From Flavobacteriaceae bacterium (GTDB lineage Bacteria; Bacteroidota; Bacteroidia; Flavobacteriales; Flavobacteriaceae), in the NCBI GenBank assembly GCA_021739635.1, contig JAIPBH010000002.1, positions 280,310 to 344,309 on the forward strand: DNA of 64,000 nucleotides, in the 5' to 3' direction. This document shows, one piece after another, positions 27,556 to 36,840 of this stretch (position 1 is the stretch's first letter; every line of letters starts with the position of its first letter). A program made the position numbers and the translations under genes. The notes under the pieces are model-generated. The model made no database searches. It saw only the letters and a list, made by a program, of their open reading frames with translations, and had not been told where the DNA came from.

Positions 27556-28944
27556 TTAAGATTTTGGATTTAGAATGTTTTTTACTTGTACTTTATTGAT
27601 AACTTCTGGAAAAAGTTCGTCAATTATAAATGAATAATCAGGATTTAAATCTAAACCGTTTTTTAAATGAAAAGCGCCTTTTTCGGTTTCGTTAAGTAAA
27701 AAAAATGAACCAGCTAAACGGTATTCAAGTTCGGCATTTTCAGGATAAAATTCTATAGCTTGCTCAAAATTGTAAATTGCAGCTTCTGGCTCACCTAATT
27801 TAATTAGTAAATCACCACGCGAGAGCCAAGTAGAAAGTTCATAATTTCCTAATTCTAAAGTCTTTTTAAAACCGCGTTCAGCTTCTTCGTATAATTTTAA
27901 TCTTAAATTTATTTGAGAATATAACTTCCAGTAAATAACATTTTCGCTATCTATATTAATAGCTTTGTTTATGTAATATAACGCTTTTTGGTAGTTTCTT
28001 TTTCTGTTATAAAATCTAGTGATGGCAATCCATCCTTTGTCTAATAAAGGATCTTCATGCACCGTTTTATAATAGTATTGCACTGCTAAATCATCCTTTT
28101 TTAATTTTTCATAACAATTACCTATTCTTAATAACGCAAACGAAGTTGGATCATCTAATTTTAGTGTGAAACTATAAAATTCAATGGCTTCTTCAAAACG
28201 TTTTAATTTTTCAAGAACTTTACCTTTTTCAAGGTAGGCACCAACAAAAGTATCGTCTGAAATGATAGCAAAATCATAAGCAGCCAATGCTTTTTTATAG
28301 TCTTTTAAGGTATAATATTGCTTTCCTAATTGATGCCATGCTACTTCACAATATGGATTTTTATCTAAAAATGAATTTAAATATTCAATAGCTTCATTGT
28401 TTTGGTCAAGAAAATCAAAACAGTAAATTATATTATATAAAGCTGAATAGTCTTCAATATCTTCTTCAAGACACTTAATAAAATAAGTTTTGGCATCTTC
28501 AAATTGATCTAAGAATAAATATTCCATTCCAATTAAAGAATAAAGATCTACAACATCATCTGTTAATTCTAAAGCTTTTTTTAAAACCTCAATAGCTTGA
28601 AGATGTTCATCTTTTTTAGATAAAATATTGGCTTTTTGAATGTAAATTTCTTCATTTAGTGGTTCTAAACGATACAATTCATTCAATAAGGCATCTGCTT
28701 GAACAAGTTTGTTTTCAAACACGTAAATTTCAACTTTAAACAGTTTTAAATTGATTGAAGTTGGATGTTGTTCTAAACCTAATTTAATGGCTTTTTTAGC
28801 TAAAGACATTTTACCTTGGTTAAGGTAATGATGGATAATATTCTCAAACTCCTCTGAATCAAAAAACAAAACATTGTTTGTTTTTAGCATGGATTCAAAT
28901 TTTAAAAGCGGTAAACTATCGTTGTCGTTAGAGCTATACTCCAT
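27556..28944 (-). CDS. Tetratricopeptide repeat protein
   Basis: A 462-residue soluble protein made almost entirely of TPR units, about eleven of them, each with the W/Y-L-G-A-Y-A-P spacing (for example KKAIKLGLEQHPTSINLKL, QAIEVLKKALELTDDVVDLY, KALAAYDFAIISDDTFVGAY, AAIYNFEQAIEFYPENAELE). There is no signal peptide, so it is probably cytoplasmic and works as a protein-binding scaffold. The partner is unknown. It lies alone 53 bases upstream of the DUF368 operon on the same strand, and could share its transcript. The C-terminal end (FPEVINKVQVKNILNPKS) leaves the TPR pattern. Confidence 0.88.
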   Translation of the reverse strand: MEYSSNDNDSLPLLKFESMLKTNNVLFFDSEEFENIIHHYLNQGKMSLAKKAIKLGLEQHPTSINLKLFKVEIYVFENKLVQADALLNELYRLEPLNEEIYIQKANILSKKDEHLQAIEVLKKALELTDDVVDLYSLIGMEYLFLDQFEDAKTYFIKCLEEDIEDYSALYNIIYCFDFLDQNNEAIEYLNSFLDKNPYCEVAWHQLGKQYYTLKDYKKALAAYDFAIISDDTFVGAYLEKGKVLEKLKRFEEAIEFYSFTLKLDDPTSFALLRIGNCYEKLKKDDLAVQYYYKTVHEDPLLDKGWIAITRFYNRKRNYQKALYYINKAINIDSENVIYWKLYSQINLRLKLYEEAERGFKKTLELGNYELSTWLSRGDLLIKLGEPEAAIYNFEQAIEFYPENAELEYRLAGSFFLLNETEKGAFHLKNGLDLNPDYSFIIDELFPEVINKVQVKNILNPKS

Positions 28945-29096
28945 AAGTATGTTTGTATGATTCTACATCAATAAATTTAAGGTTCTAATTGTTTTTTTTA
29001 AGAAGATACTTCAAATGTTTTTAACAAAGTAATGAACATGTAAACTATTTGTGTAGAATAGAGTGTTTATTTTATTGATTTTTAATAAGTTGAATT

Positions 29097-30284
29097 TTAA
29101 TTTTTTTTATGAATTGAATTCAAAATATTAATAATAATGGAGCATCCTTTGATGATTTCCTCATTAGAAATGGTTAATGGAGGAGTAATTCTTACAGCTT
29201 TAACTTCAAATAATAGCCAAAAAAGAATTAATCCTTGCTCATGACACGATAGAATGAGTTTATTTGTTATGTCTTGCGAAGGCATTATAAGGGCAAGCAT
29301 TAAGCCTTTTCCCCTAATTTCAGTTATTAACGGATGCACTAAAAGTTGTCTAAAAAGTTTTTCTTTCTCTAATGTTTGAGGCATTAAATCACTTTCAATA
29401 ATTTCGGTTAAAGTTGCTAGCGCAGAAGCTGCAATAACTGGATGCCCACCAAAAGTAGTGATGTGCCCTAGTTTAGGTTTGTCTTGTAGCAAATTCATCA
29501 ATTTTGTTGATGATGTAAATGCGCCAATGGGCATGCCACCACCAAGTCCTTTTCCGGTTACTAAAATATCAGGTATACAATTATAATGTTCAAATCCAAA
29601 AAGTTTTCCAGTTCTTCCAACGCCAGGTTGTATTTCATCTAAAATAAGTAACGCCCCAACAGCATCACATTTAGCTCTTACTTTTGTTAAATAATTATTT
29701 TTAGGTTCAATAAAGCCAGCACCACCTTGAATAGTTTCTAAAATGACACAAGCCGTTTTATTTGTAATAAATTCTAAGTCTGTTTCACTATTAAAAGTTA
29801 TAAATCTTACATCTGGTAATAACGGTCTATATGCTTGTTTGCGTTCTTCAAAACCCATAACACTCATAGAACCCATAGTACAGCCATGATAGGCATGGTT
29901 TGCAGCTATAATTTCGCTTCGTCCTGTAGCGCGTTTTGCAAGTTTTAAAGCACCTTCAATAGCTTCGGTTCCTGAGTTAGTTAAATAGGTTGTTTCTAAG
30001 GGATATGGTAAGTTTTTGGCCAATAATTTGGTGAGTTCTACTGCTGGTTTTTGAATGTATTCGCCATAAACCATGACATGAAGATATTTATCAACTTGAT
30101 TTTTTATTGCCGTAATTACCTTTGGATGATTGTGCCCTAATGGCGTTGCAGATACGCCAGCAACAAAATCGAGGTATGCCTTTTGATTGGTATCATAGAT
30201 ATATGAGCCATCTGCATGTGAGATTTCTAAAGCTAATGGATGTGGAGATGTTTGTGCTTGAAATTTAAAGAAGTCTAACTTCAT
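29097..30284 (-). CDS. Class III (acetylornithine-type) PLP aminotransferase
   Basis: A 395-residue fold-type I aminotransferase of subgroup III. Landmarks: YDTNQKAYLDFVAGVSATPLGHNHP, TNSGTEAIEGALKLAKRATG, the Asp that binds the pyridine nitrogen in LILDEIQPGVGRTGKLF, and the Schiff-base lysine in ILVTGKGLGGGMPIGAF. Members act on acetylornithine, 4-aminobutyrate, ornithine or other omega-amino acids; sequence alone does not decide. No arginine genes lie nearby. Its start is 6 bases after the stop of the OstA-like gene, so the two are one transcript despite unrelated roles. Confidence 0.9.
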   Translation of the reverse strand: MKLDFFKFQAQTSPHPLALEISHADGSYIYDTNQKAYLDFVAGVSATPLGHNHPKVITAIKNQVDKYLHVMVYGEYIQKPAVELTKLLAKNLPYPLETTYLTNSGTEAIEGALKLAKRATGRSEIIAANHAYHGCTMGSMSVMGFEERKQAYRPLLPDVRFITFNSETDLEFITNKTACVILETIQGGAGFIEPKNNYLTKVRAKCDAVGALLILDEIQPGVGRTGKLFGFEHYNCIPDILVTGKGLGGGMPIGAFTSSTKLMNLLQDKPKLGHITTFGGHPVIAASALATLTEIIESDLMPQTLEKEKLFRQLLVHPLITEIRGKGLMLALIMPSQDITNKLILSCHEQGLILFWLLFEVKAVRITPPLTISNEEIIKGCSIIINILNSIHKKN

Positions 30285-30290
30285 AAAAAA

Positions 30291-32063
30291 TTACTGCTTT
30301 TTAGGCTTTATTAAACTATTCTTGTCCTTAATATTTTTAGGTAAGTATCTTGATGCTTTAGATTCTTCCGTATTGGTTTTGCCTAATTCTTTGTCAACTT
30401 TATCAACTCTGTTTAGCATAGCGTCATCAAAAAAATCTTCCATTGGAACATAATCTTCCAACCCTTTAATAATAGGTAACACAAGTGGTGGATCGTCTTT
30501 AAATAAGTCTTCAATACTTTTTAACTGTTCATCTTCTCTCCAATCAAAGCCTTTTAATATTTTTTCGTTTTCAGGGAATGTGGACTCTGGATAAATTTTT
30601 CCATCTATTTGGTTAATTTTTCTAACTTCTTCAATTTCTTTTTTATCCAAAAATATTTTGATACTTCCAGATTTTGCTTTGTCAATACCTACTAATTCGT
30701 TTTCATCATTTCTAAAATAATAGATAGACTCTGCGTTTTTAATGATATCAACTGTTTTTAACTCATTGTCTTCATTAAATAATCCAACTAAGCGCTGGCC
30801 TGCAATTTGATTAAAACCAGCGTCAAGAGTGTCTTTACTTATTAAAAAAGCATTTTTAAAAACAAGTAGCGAATCAAGTTTTTCTGTTTCAGGATTTGAA
30901 ATAAGGTGAATAGTATCTCCTGTCATTTGGTTGCCAAGATTCCATAAAATGGGACGTCGTTTCGTGGCAAAGGCATCAGTACTGGAAAGTTTCGAAATAT
31001 TTATGAGCTGTGTTAATCCTTTTGCATGATCTACATGAACAGAATCTGCCTTACCACTCATATCAGATTTATAAAGGCGTACATTTCTAAAAGCTCGGGT
31101 AATTCTTTTTTCTGGTATTCCTGTAACCATCAAGGTATCAGCGTGCATGTATATAGAATCTTTTTCCTGAACCGTAATTGCTAAGGCTTTTTTTGTAATA
31201 AATACAGAATCTTTAGCTTTAAATACTTCGGCATAGTGTCCTTTTACAATGCTATGATTTAAAGTGTCTGTAACTTTTATATTATTGGTTGCCGAGGCAA
31301 AACTTCGGTTATTATCAAAATATAAGCTATCACCTTCTATAATTCTGTTATCGTAATTAATTCTAGATTTTTTTAAGGCATAACCTATTTTTGCTTTGGT
31401 ATCATAATAGCCTTTTTCGCAATATGTAACACTTTCTTCTGTTGTTATGGTTGAAGGTCCAAATAAATAGGCTTGACCAGTATCAGAATAAAAGTCGAAG
31501 TAATTAGATTTTATAGTAACTTCAGGATTTACTAATACCACATCGGTTACAAATTGGTACTTTTTAAGGCTCATATAATAAATCCCAATTTTGCTGGTTA
31601 TTGTACCTGAGGTATCCTTTACAACAGTTCCACCATTTCTATAAAATGCTTGTTGTTTTTCTCTATTAAAATAAAGCGTATCTGTTGTAATGGTTGAATT
31701 AGGGTCAGTTAAAACCACATCGCCACTAGCAAATGCCATTTTAGAAATACCGTTGTATTCAACATATTTTGAGTCCATGTTAATGGTATCAGCTTGAACC
31801 ATTTTTACATGACCATAAGCCCTTACAAAATTTTCTTTGCTATAAAAATAGGCTTTATCACACCACATATTGAGGCTTTCATGGATAATATGTATTTGTT
31901 GAGAATCATCACGAGTTAATATTTTTGCTCCAGGAAATTCAATTTCATTAAAGGTTAAAAAACCAGAATATTCAATTTCAATTTTTTTCTGTTGAGCTTG
32001 TAGGCTAAAAGCAGAAGTTAAAAGAAAAATAATTAAAAGAAGTATAGATTTTAATGTGTTCAA
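30291..32063 (-). CDS. OstA-like protein (LptA/OstA beta-jellyroll), LPS transport related
   Basis: A 590-residue exported protein with signal peptide (MNTLKSILLLIIFLLTSAFSLQAQ). The body is a long series of OstA/LptA-type beta strands: IEIEYSGFLTFNEIEFPGAKIL, EYNGISKMAFASGDVVLTDPN, TDTLYFNREKQQAFYRNGG, EGDSLYFDNNRSFASATNNIKV. E. coli LptA is about 185 residues, so this is an extended version that could span more of the periplasm in the LPS bridge. There is no LptD-type C-terminal barrel. The last ~100 residues are charged and Lys/Asp rich. It has a -7 element at 32081-32088 and is followed by the aminotransferase. The lipid-transport role is inferred from family. Confidence 0.85.
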   Translation of the reverse strand: MNTLKSILLLIIFLLTSAFSLQAQQKKIEIEYSGFLTFNEIEFPGAKILTRDDSQQIHIIHESLNMWCDKAYFYSKENFVRAYGHVKMVQADTINMDSKYVEYNGISKMAFASGDVVLTDPNSTITTDTLYFNREKQQAFYRNGGTVVKDTSGTITSKIGIYYMSLKKYQFVTDVVLVNPEVTIKSNYFDFYSDTGQAYLFGPSTITTEESVTYCEKGYYDTKAKIGYALKKSRINYDNRIIEGDSLYFDNNRSFASATNNIKVTDTLNHSIVKGHYAEVFKAKDSVFITKKALAITVQEKDSIYMHADTLMVTGIPEKRITRAFRNVRLYKSDMSGKADSVHVDHAKGLTQLINISKLSSTDAFATKRRPILWNLGNQMTGDTIHLISNPETEKLDSLLVFKNAFLISKDTLDAGFNQIAGQRLVGLFNEDNELKTVDIIKNAESIYYFRNDENELVGIDKAKSGSIKIFLDKKEIEEVRKINQIDGKIYPESTFPENEKILKGFDWREDEQLKSIEDLFKDDPPLVLPIIKGLEDYVPMEDFFDDAMLNRVDKVDKELGKTNTEESKASRYLPKNIKDKNSLIKPKKQ

Positions 32064-32080
32064 AATAGCATTGTTTGACG

Positions 32081-32088
32081 CAAAAATA
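32081..32088 (-). promoter_or_regulatory. -7 promoter element of the OstA-like gene (TATTTTTG)
   Basis: Minus-strand TATTTTTG, an exact match to TAnnTTTG, 18 bases upstream of the ATG at 32063. No convincing -33 box. Confidence 0.5.
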
Positions 32089-32132
32089 ACGATAATTATA
32101 AGTTCTAAGTATATTGAACTAATTCATATTTA

Positions 32133-32720
32133 TTATTTGATTGAATCAAGCACATCTTTGTAAAGTGTCAGATCACAATCTAAATTTGAAAATTCATTTG
32201 TTAAATTTATTCTTTTTACTTTGTTAGGCATGTTTATAACATCCTGATTATCATAATCATAATTACTTACGGTGTGGTTAAACCTTTCTATTAGGTTATA
32301 GTTTTTATCATAAATTAATACTTGAGGGACTGCTCGAGAAGGAGAAGATCTTATAAAATACATTTGCTCATAATCAAAATAAAAATTGAAAGGCCATTTG
32401 TTTTCTTTAATTTGTGCAAGTGCATCTTTTTTTCTATATCTTTTTTCCATAGATATTGCAATAATTTTAACCCCATAAGTTTTTTGCCATTCAGGATATA
32501 CTTCTTTAAAAGAATTTAATAAATCAATATTACTCTTTATAAATGAAGCCCAAATAACAATGATTATAGGTTTATTATTATTGTAAATAACGGCATTTGA
32601 TTGTACTTTTTTATTGTCTAAATCTCTAAGTGTGGATTTTATAGGGAATTGTTTTTGGCCAAAAGAAATGTTTACTAAACTGAAAAGGACGATTATAAAA
32701 AGGTAATATTTTATTTTCAT
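32133..32720 (-). CDS. Exported thioredoxin-fold protein lacking the CxxC active site
   Basis: A 195-residue exported protein with signal peptide (MKIKYYLFIIVLFSLVNISFGQ) and a TlpA/redoxin-like fold: FPIKSTLRDLDNKKVQ (the first strand and loop), KPIIIVIWASFIKSNIDLLN (strand and active-site helix), VKIIAISME (strand), AVPQVLIYDKNYNLIE (cis-Pro strand). In active family members the helix starts W-[AC]-x-W-C-x-x-C; here it reads WASFIKSN, so both catalytic cysteines are absent although the cis-Pro remains. It is therefore unlikely to exchange disulfides and may bind a partner or a haem/lipid. An ATG at 32735 could also serve, but it directly abuts the purA terminator, so 32720 is preferred. Confidence 0.75.
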   Translation of the reverse strand: MKIKYYLFIIVLFSLVNISFGQKQFPIKSTLRDLDNKKVQSNAVIYNNNKPIIIVIWASFIKSNIDLLNSFKEVYPEWQKTYGVKIIAISMEKRYRKKDALAQIKENKWPFNFYFDYEQMYFIRSSPSRAVPQVLIYDKNYNLIERFNHTVSNYDYDNQDVINMPNKVKRINLTNEFSNLDCDLTLYKDVLDSIK

Positions 32721-32736
32721 AAATTTTGTTTTCATA

Positions 32737-32769
32737 AAAAAAAGACTATTTAAAAAGCAGTCTTTTTTT
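32737..32769 (-). terminator. Terminator of purA
   Basis: On the minus strand AAAAAAAGACT (32769-32759) pairs with AGTCTTTTTTTT (32747-32736), an 11-bp stem that ends in the T run of a rho-independent terminator. The T run stops one base before the alternative ATG of the redoxin-like gene at 32735. Confidence 0.82.
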
Positions 32770-32780
32770 AAAAGTATGTA

Positions 32781-34064
32781 TCACTTTTTTTGATGTCTAA
32801 AAATTGTTTGTTTTCTATCTGGTCCTACAGAAACAATTGTTATTGGTATTTCTAATTCTTTTTCTAAAAAGTCAATATAATCATTTAATTCTTTTGGTAA
32901 TTGGCCAGATTCAGACATAGCCGTTAAATCTTCGTTCCAACCTTTAAAATCGGTATAGATAGGTTGTACATTTTCTGGGTCAATATTATAAGGGAAATGT
33001 GTTATTAGGTTTCCTTTATAATTGTAAGCTGTACAAACTTTAAGTGTTTTAAATCCAGATAACACATCACCTTTCATCATCATTAATTGCGTGACCCCAT
33101 TTACTTGACAAGCATATTTTAAGGCAACCAAATCTAACCAACCACAACGGCGAGGCCTTCCTGTTGTGGCGCCAAATTCTTGACCAACACGACTCATAGT
33201 GGCTCCATCTTCATCAAACAATTCTGTTGGAAATGGTCCTGAACCAACACGGGTTGTGTAGGCTTTAAAGATTCCAAAAACATTACCAATTTGGTTTGGA
33301 GCAACACCTAAACCTGTACAAGCACCAGCAGCAGTGGTATTGCTTGATGTTACAAATGGATAAGTTCCAAAATCAATATCTAATAATGAGCCTTGAGCTC
33401 CTTCAGCTAAAATAGTTTTTCCAGCTTTTTGTGCTTGGTATATATATTCTTCTGAATCAATAAATGTAATTGATTTTAAAACCTTAACAGCTTCAAAGAA
33501 TTCTTTTTCTAGTTCAGCCAAATCGTATTGAATATCTACATTATAATAAGATATCATAGATTCATGTTTGTCTGCTAAAGCTCTGTATCGTTCTTTCCAA
33601 TCACTTAATTCTAGGTCACCAACACGAAGACCATTTCTACCAGTTTTGTCCATATACGTTGGCCCAATGCCTTTAAGTGTTGAGCCTATTTTAGCTTTTC
33701 CTTTTGAAGCTTCACTAGCAGCATCTAATAATCGATGTGTAGGTAGTATGATGTGTGCTTTACGTGAAATTAATAGTGATTTTCTGTAATCTACATGTTG
33801 TTCTTCAAGTTTATCTAACTCTTTTTTGAAAATTACAGGGTCAATAACTACACCGTTACCTACTAAATTTGTAGCATCATCATGAAAAATTCCAGATGGA
33901 ATGGTGTGTAATACATGTTTTCTTCCGTTAAAAACTAAGGTGTGTCCTGCGTTTGGGCCACCTTGAAAACGTGCTATAATATTGTATTTAGATGTAAGCA
34001 CGTCAACAATTTTTCCTTTGCCTTCGTCTCCCCATTGTAAACCTAGTAGTAAATCTACTGCCAT
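32781..34064 (-). CDS. purA: Adenylosuccinate synthase
   Basis: A 427-residue enzyme that condenses IMP and aspartate using GTP, the first committed step to AMP. Landmarks: LQWGDEGKGKIVDVL with the catalytic Asp, FQGGPNAGHTLVFNGRKHVLH, GSTLKGIGPTYMDKTGRNG, AEGAQGSLLDIDFGTYPFVTSS and TTGRPRRCGWLD. Length is normal. It sits 9 bases after a Fur-family regulator and about 500 after rel on the same strand, giving the order rel-fur-purA. This places AMP synthesis next to the alarmone enzyme that inhibits it. A strong terminator follows. Confidence 0.97.
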   Translation of the reverse strand: MAVDLLLGLQWGDEGKGKIVDVLTSKYNIIARFQGGPNAGHTLVFNGRKHVLHTIPSGIFHDDATNLVGNGVVIDPVIFKKELDKLEEQHVDYRKSLLISRKAHIILPTHRLLDAASEASKGKAKIGSTLKGIGPTYMDKTGRNGLRVGDLELSDWKERYRALADKHESMISYYNVDIQYDLAELEKEFFEAVKVLKSITFIDSEEYIYQAQKAGKTILAEGAQGSLLDIDFGTYPFVTSSNTTAAGACTGLGVAPNQIGNVFGIFKAYTTRVGSGPFPTELFDEDGATMSRVGQEFGATTGRPRRCGWLDLVALKYACQVNGVTQLMMMKGDVLSGFKTLKVCTAYNYKGNLITHFPYNIDPENVQPIYTDFKGWNEDLTAMSESGQLPKELNDYIDFLEKELEIPITIVSVGPDRKQTIFRHQKK

Positions 34065-34073
34065 TGTATAAAT

Positions 34074-34526
34074 TTATTTATTTGATTTTCTGTTTCCGTA
34101 AAAGTAGAGTGAATGATTATTAATTTCAATATCAAAAACTTCTTCTATTGTTTTTTTTATAGATTGAATTCTTGGGTCACAAAATTCTATCACTTCTCCA
34201 GTATCTGTTAAAATAACGTGGTCATGCTGCCTATCAAAATATGATTTTTCATAGTGTGCTTGATTTTGACCAAATTGATGTTTTCTTACCAACCCACAAT
34301 CTAAAAGTAATTCTATGGTATTATATAGTGTTGCACGAGAAACTCTATACTTTTTGTTTTTCATGCTTAGATATAAAGATTCTATATCAAAATGTTCTGT
34401 TTTATTATAAATTTCTTGAAGTATAGCGTAACGTTCGGGTGTTTTTCTGTGCCCATTGCTTTCTAAGAAGTTTGTAAAGACGCTCTTTACAATATCTTGA
34501 TTTTTGTTATCAGCTTTTGCGTTCAT
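34074..34526 (-). CDS. Fur-family metal-responsive transcriptional regulator
   Basis: A 150-residue Fur/PerR/Zur-type repressor. The winged helix spans about residues 15-85 with [25 protein letters not shown] and the recognition helix [21 protein letters not shown]. The dimerisation domain holds [20 protein letters not shown], matching the metal-binding HDH...E region, but the paired Cys-x2-Cys zinc site found in E. coli Fur is absent (TDTG instead of CxxC). It ends at a basic tail. The metal it senses cannot be told. A -7 element at 34537-34544 would give it a very short leader. It is probably transcribed together with purA, 9 bases away. Confidence 0.9.
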   Translation of the reverse strand: MNAKADNKNQDIVKSVFTNFLESNGHRKTPERYAILQEIYNKTEHFDIESLYLSMKNKKYRVSRATLYNTIELLLDCGLVRKHQFGQNQAHYEKSYFDRQHDHVILTDTGEVIEFCDPRIQSIKKTIEEVFDIEINNHSLYFYGNRKSNK

Positions 34527-34536
34527 AATTTCACCA

Positions 34537-34544
34537 CAAATTTA
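34537..34544 (-). promoter_or_regulatory. -7 promoter element of the fur-family gene (TAAATTTG)
   Basis: Minus-strand TAAATTTG, an exact TAnnTTTG match, 10 bases upstream of the ATG at 34526. The implied leader is only a few bases, close to leaderless. -33 not clear. Confidence 0.45.
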
Positions 34545-34549
34545 CACTT

Positions 34550-36769
34550 TTAAACTCTATTCACTTTATCAATGCCATTAATTTTTTTAAGTTTTTCTAT
34601 TAGCTTTTTTACAAGAGTATTATTTTTAACAATCACATTAATTTTTCCTGTAAATAGGCCATCATCACTTTCAAAACTTAAACTTTTCATGTTTACATGC
34701 ATGTTTGATGAAATTTCTTTGGTAATGTCATTAACTAAACCAATATGGTCAATTCCTGAAACTCTAATTTGAACTAAAAATTCTTGTTGGGTTGAATCAA
34801 TCCATTTGGCAGACATGATTCTATATGAATAATTAGATTGTAAACTTACTGCGTTTGGACAGTTTTTTTTATGAACTTTAATACCTTCTGTAACAGTTAA
34901 AAAACCAAAAACTTCATCGCCAGGAATTGGGTTACAACAATTTGATATTTTATAATCAAGTTTTTCTTCTTCTTTACCAAAAACTAAAGAATCGTAATTA
35001 GTCGTTACTTCTTCTTTTTCTAAATCTTCTTTTTTAATATTTGCCTTTCTGGTTATTTTACTTTTTATAAAAGTCATTAGGGCATTACTTCTTGAAGACG
35101 CATATGCTTTAAGCATTTGATTGTCAATGGTTCCAATGCCAACTCTGTAAAATAAATCTAGGCTTGTTTTGAGTTTAAAAAAATTAACTAATTCATTAAC
35201 ACTTGCCTCGTTTAAGGTTATTTTTAGTTGTTTTAATTTTCTTCTTAAAACTTCTTTTCCTTCTTCACCAATTGTTTTTCTGTCTTCTTTTAATGCAGAT
35301 TTTATTTTGCCTCTAGCTCTTGCGGTTGTGGCATAATCTAACCAGTTTGCATTAGGTTTGGCAGTATCAGATGTTAAAATATCAACCTGGTCGCCACTTT
35401 GTAGTTCGTGACTTAAAGGCACTAGTTTGCCATTAACTTTGGCGCCTCTAGTTTTCATTCCTATTTCAGAATGTATATTAAAAGCAAAATCTAATGCCGT
35501 TGCTCCTTTTGGTAACGATTTTAATTCTCCTTTTGGGGTAAAAACAAAAATTTCTTTAGAATATAAATTGAGTTTAAATTGTTCAACAAAATCAACCGCA
35601 TTGGTATCAGGATTTTCTAAAGCTTCTTGTAATTTGTTAATCCAGTTTTCTAGATTGTCTTCTTTTTCAGAATCTTGTTTGTATTTGTAATGAGCTGCAT
35701 AACCTTTTTCTGCAATTTCATTCATGCGTTCACTTCTAATTTGCACTTCAACCCATCGCCCTTTTGGTCCCATAACGGTTATGTGAAGTGCTTCATATCC
35801 TGTTGATTTAGGTGAAGAAATCCAGTCGCGAAGCCTTATAGGGTTTGGTCTGAAATGGTCAGTTACAATAGAATAAATTTTCCAAGCCAAGAATTTTTCG
35901 TTTTCAGAATCACTTTTATAAATAATTCTAATGGCAAATTTGTCATAAACTTCATCAAACGAAACCCCTTGCTTTAGCATTTTTCGTCTAATAGAAAAAA
36001 TTGATTTTGGTCTGCCTTTAATGGTGTAATCAAGGTTTTCTTTGTCTAATGAAACTTTTATAACATGACTAAACTCTTTAATATATAAATCTTGTTCCTC
36101 TTTGCTTTCTTTTATTTTATGAAGAATATCATAGTAAACATCAGGTTCAAGATATTTCATTCCTAAATCTTCAAGCTCTGTTTTTATATTATATAAACCA
36201 ATTCTATGAGCTAATGGGGCATATATATAAAGTGTTTCTGAAGCTATTTTAATTTGCTTGTCAGGACTCATAGAATCCATAGTCTGCATATTATGAAGTC
36301 TATCAGCTATTTTAATAATGATTACACGCACATCATCATTAAGTGTAAGGAGCATTTTTCTAAAATTTTCAGCTTGTAAAGAAACATCCATATCTTGTTC
36401 TTTACTTAAGGAAGAAATTTTGGTTAAACCATCAACAATTTTTGCAACGGTTTTCCCAAAGAGACGTTCTATATCTACAATGGTATAGTCATGACAATCT
36501 TCAACAACATCATGCAGTAAAGCCGCTGCTATAGAAGTAGCATCTAAACCTATTTCTTGAGCAACTATTTTTGCAACGGCAAGTGGATGAAATATGTATG
36601 CTTCGCCTGAACGTCTTCGTTGGCTTTTATGTCCATCAAGAGCTACATCAAAAGCACTTCTAATAAGTTTTTTATCGTCATCAGATAGTGTTCTGTAACT
36701 AACTTTTAGTAACTCTTTATAGGCTTTGGCAATGGCTGCATTTTCTTCTTCTATGTGGGCATCTGTCAT
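34550..36769 (-). CDS. rel: Bifunctional (p)ppGpp synthetase/hydrolase, Rel/SpoT family
   Basis: A 739-residue long RSH enzyme that makes and degrades the stringent-response alarmones. N-terminal HD hydrolase with the intact metal motif LLHDVVEDC and KIADRLHNMQTM, so hydrolysis should work. Synthetase domain with GRPKSIFSIRRKML, FAIRIIYKS, STGYEALHITVMGP and EVQIRSERM. Then a TGS domain (IFVFTPKGELKSLPKGATALDF), a helical/zinc-finger region (ISNCCNPIPGDEVFGF), and a C-terminal ACT domain (IRVSGIDHIGLVNDITKEIS). All domains of a full-length RSH are present. It is upstream of fur-purA on the same strand with 23 bases between. Whether it is the only RSH of the organism cannot be seen here. Confidence 0.95.
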   Translation of the reverse strand: MTDAHIEEENAAIAKAYKELLKVSYRTLSDDDKKLIRSAFDVALDGHKSQRRRSGEAYIFHPLAVAKIVAQEIGLDATSIAAALLHDVVEDCHDYTIVDIERLFGKTVAKIVDGLTKISSLSKEQDMDVSLQAENFRKMLLTLNDDVRVIIIKIADRLHNMQTMDSMSPDKQIKIASETLYIYAPLAHRIGLYNIKTELEDLGMKYLEPDVYYDILHKIKESKEEQDLYIKEFSHVIKVSLDKENLDYTIKGRPKSIFSIRRKMLKQGVSFDEVYDKFAIRIIYKSDSENEKFLAWKIYSIVTDHFRPNPIRLRDWISSPKSTGYEALHITVMGPKGRWVEVQIRSERMNEIAEKGYAAHYKYKQDSEKEDNLENWINKLQEALENPDTNAVDFVEQFKLNLYSKEIFVFTPKGELKSLPKGATALDFAFNIHSEIGMKTRGAKVNGKLVPLSHELQSGDQVDILTSDTAKPNANWLDYATTARARGKIKSALKEDRKTIGEEGKEVLRRKLKQLKITLNEASVNELVNFFKLKTSLDLFYRVGIGTIDNQMLKAYASSRSNALMTFIKSKITRKANIKKEDLEKEEVTTNYDSLVFGKEEEKLDYKISNCCNPIPGDEVFGFLTVTEGIKVHKKNCPNAVSLQSNYSYRIMSAKWIDSTQQEFLVQIRVSGIDHIGLVNDITKEISSNMHVNMKSLSFESDDGLFTGKINVIVKNNTLVKKLIEKLKKINGIDKVNRV

Positions 36770-36840
36770 GAACTAAAAATAGTATAAAGATTATTAACAA
36801 GCAATACCTTTTTTGTTTTTAATCTAATAAAAATAAAGAG

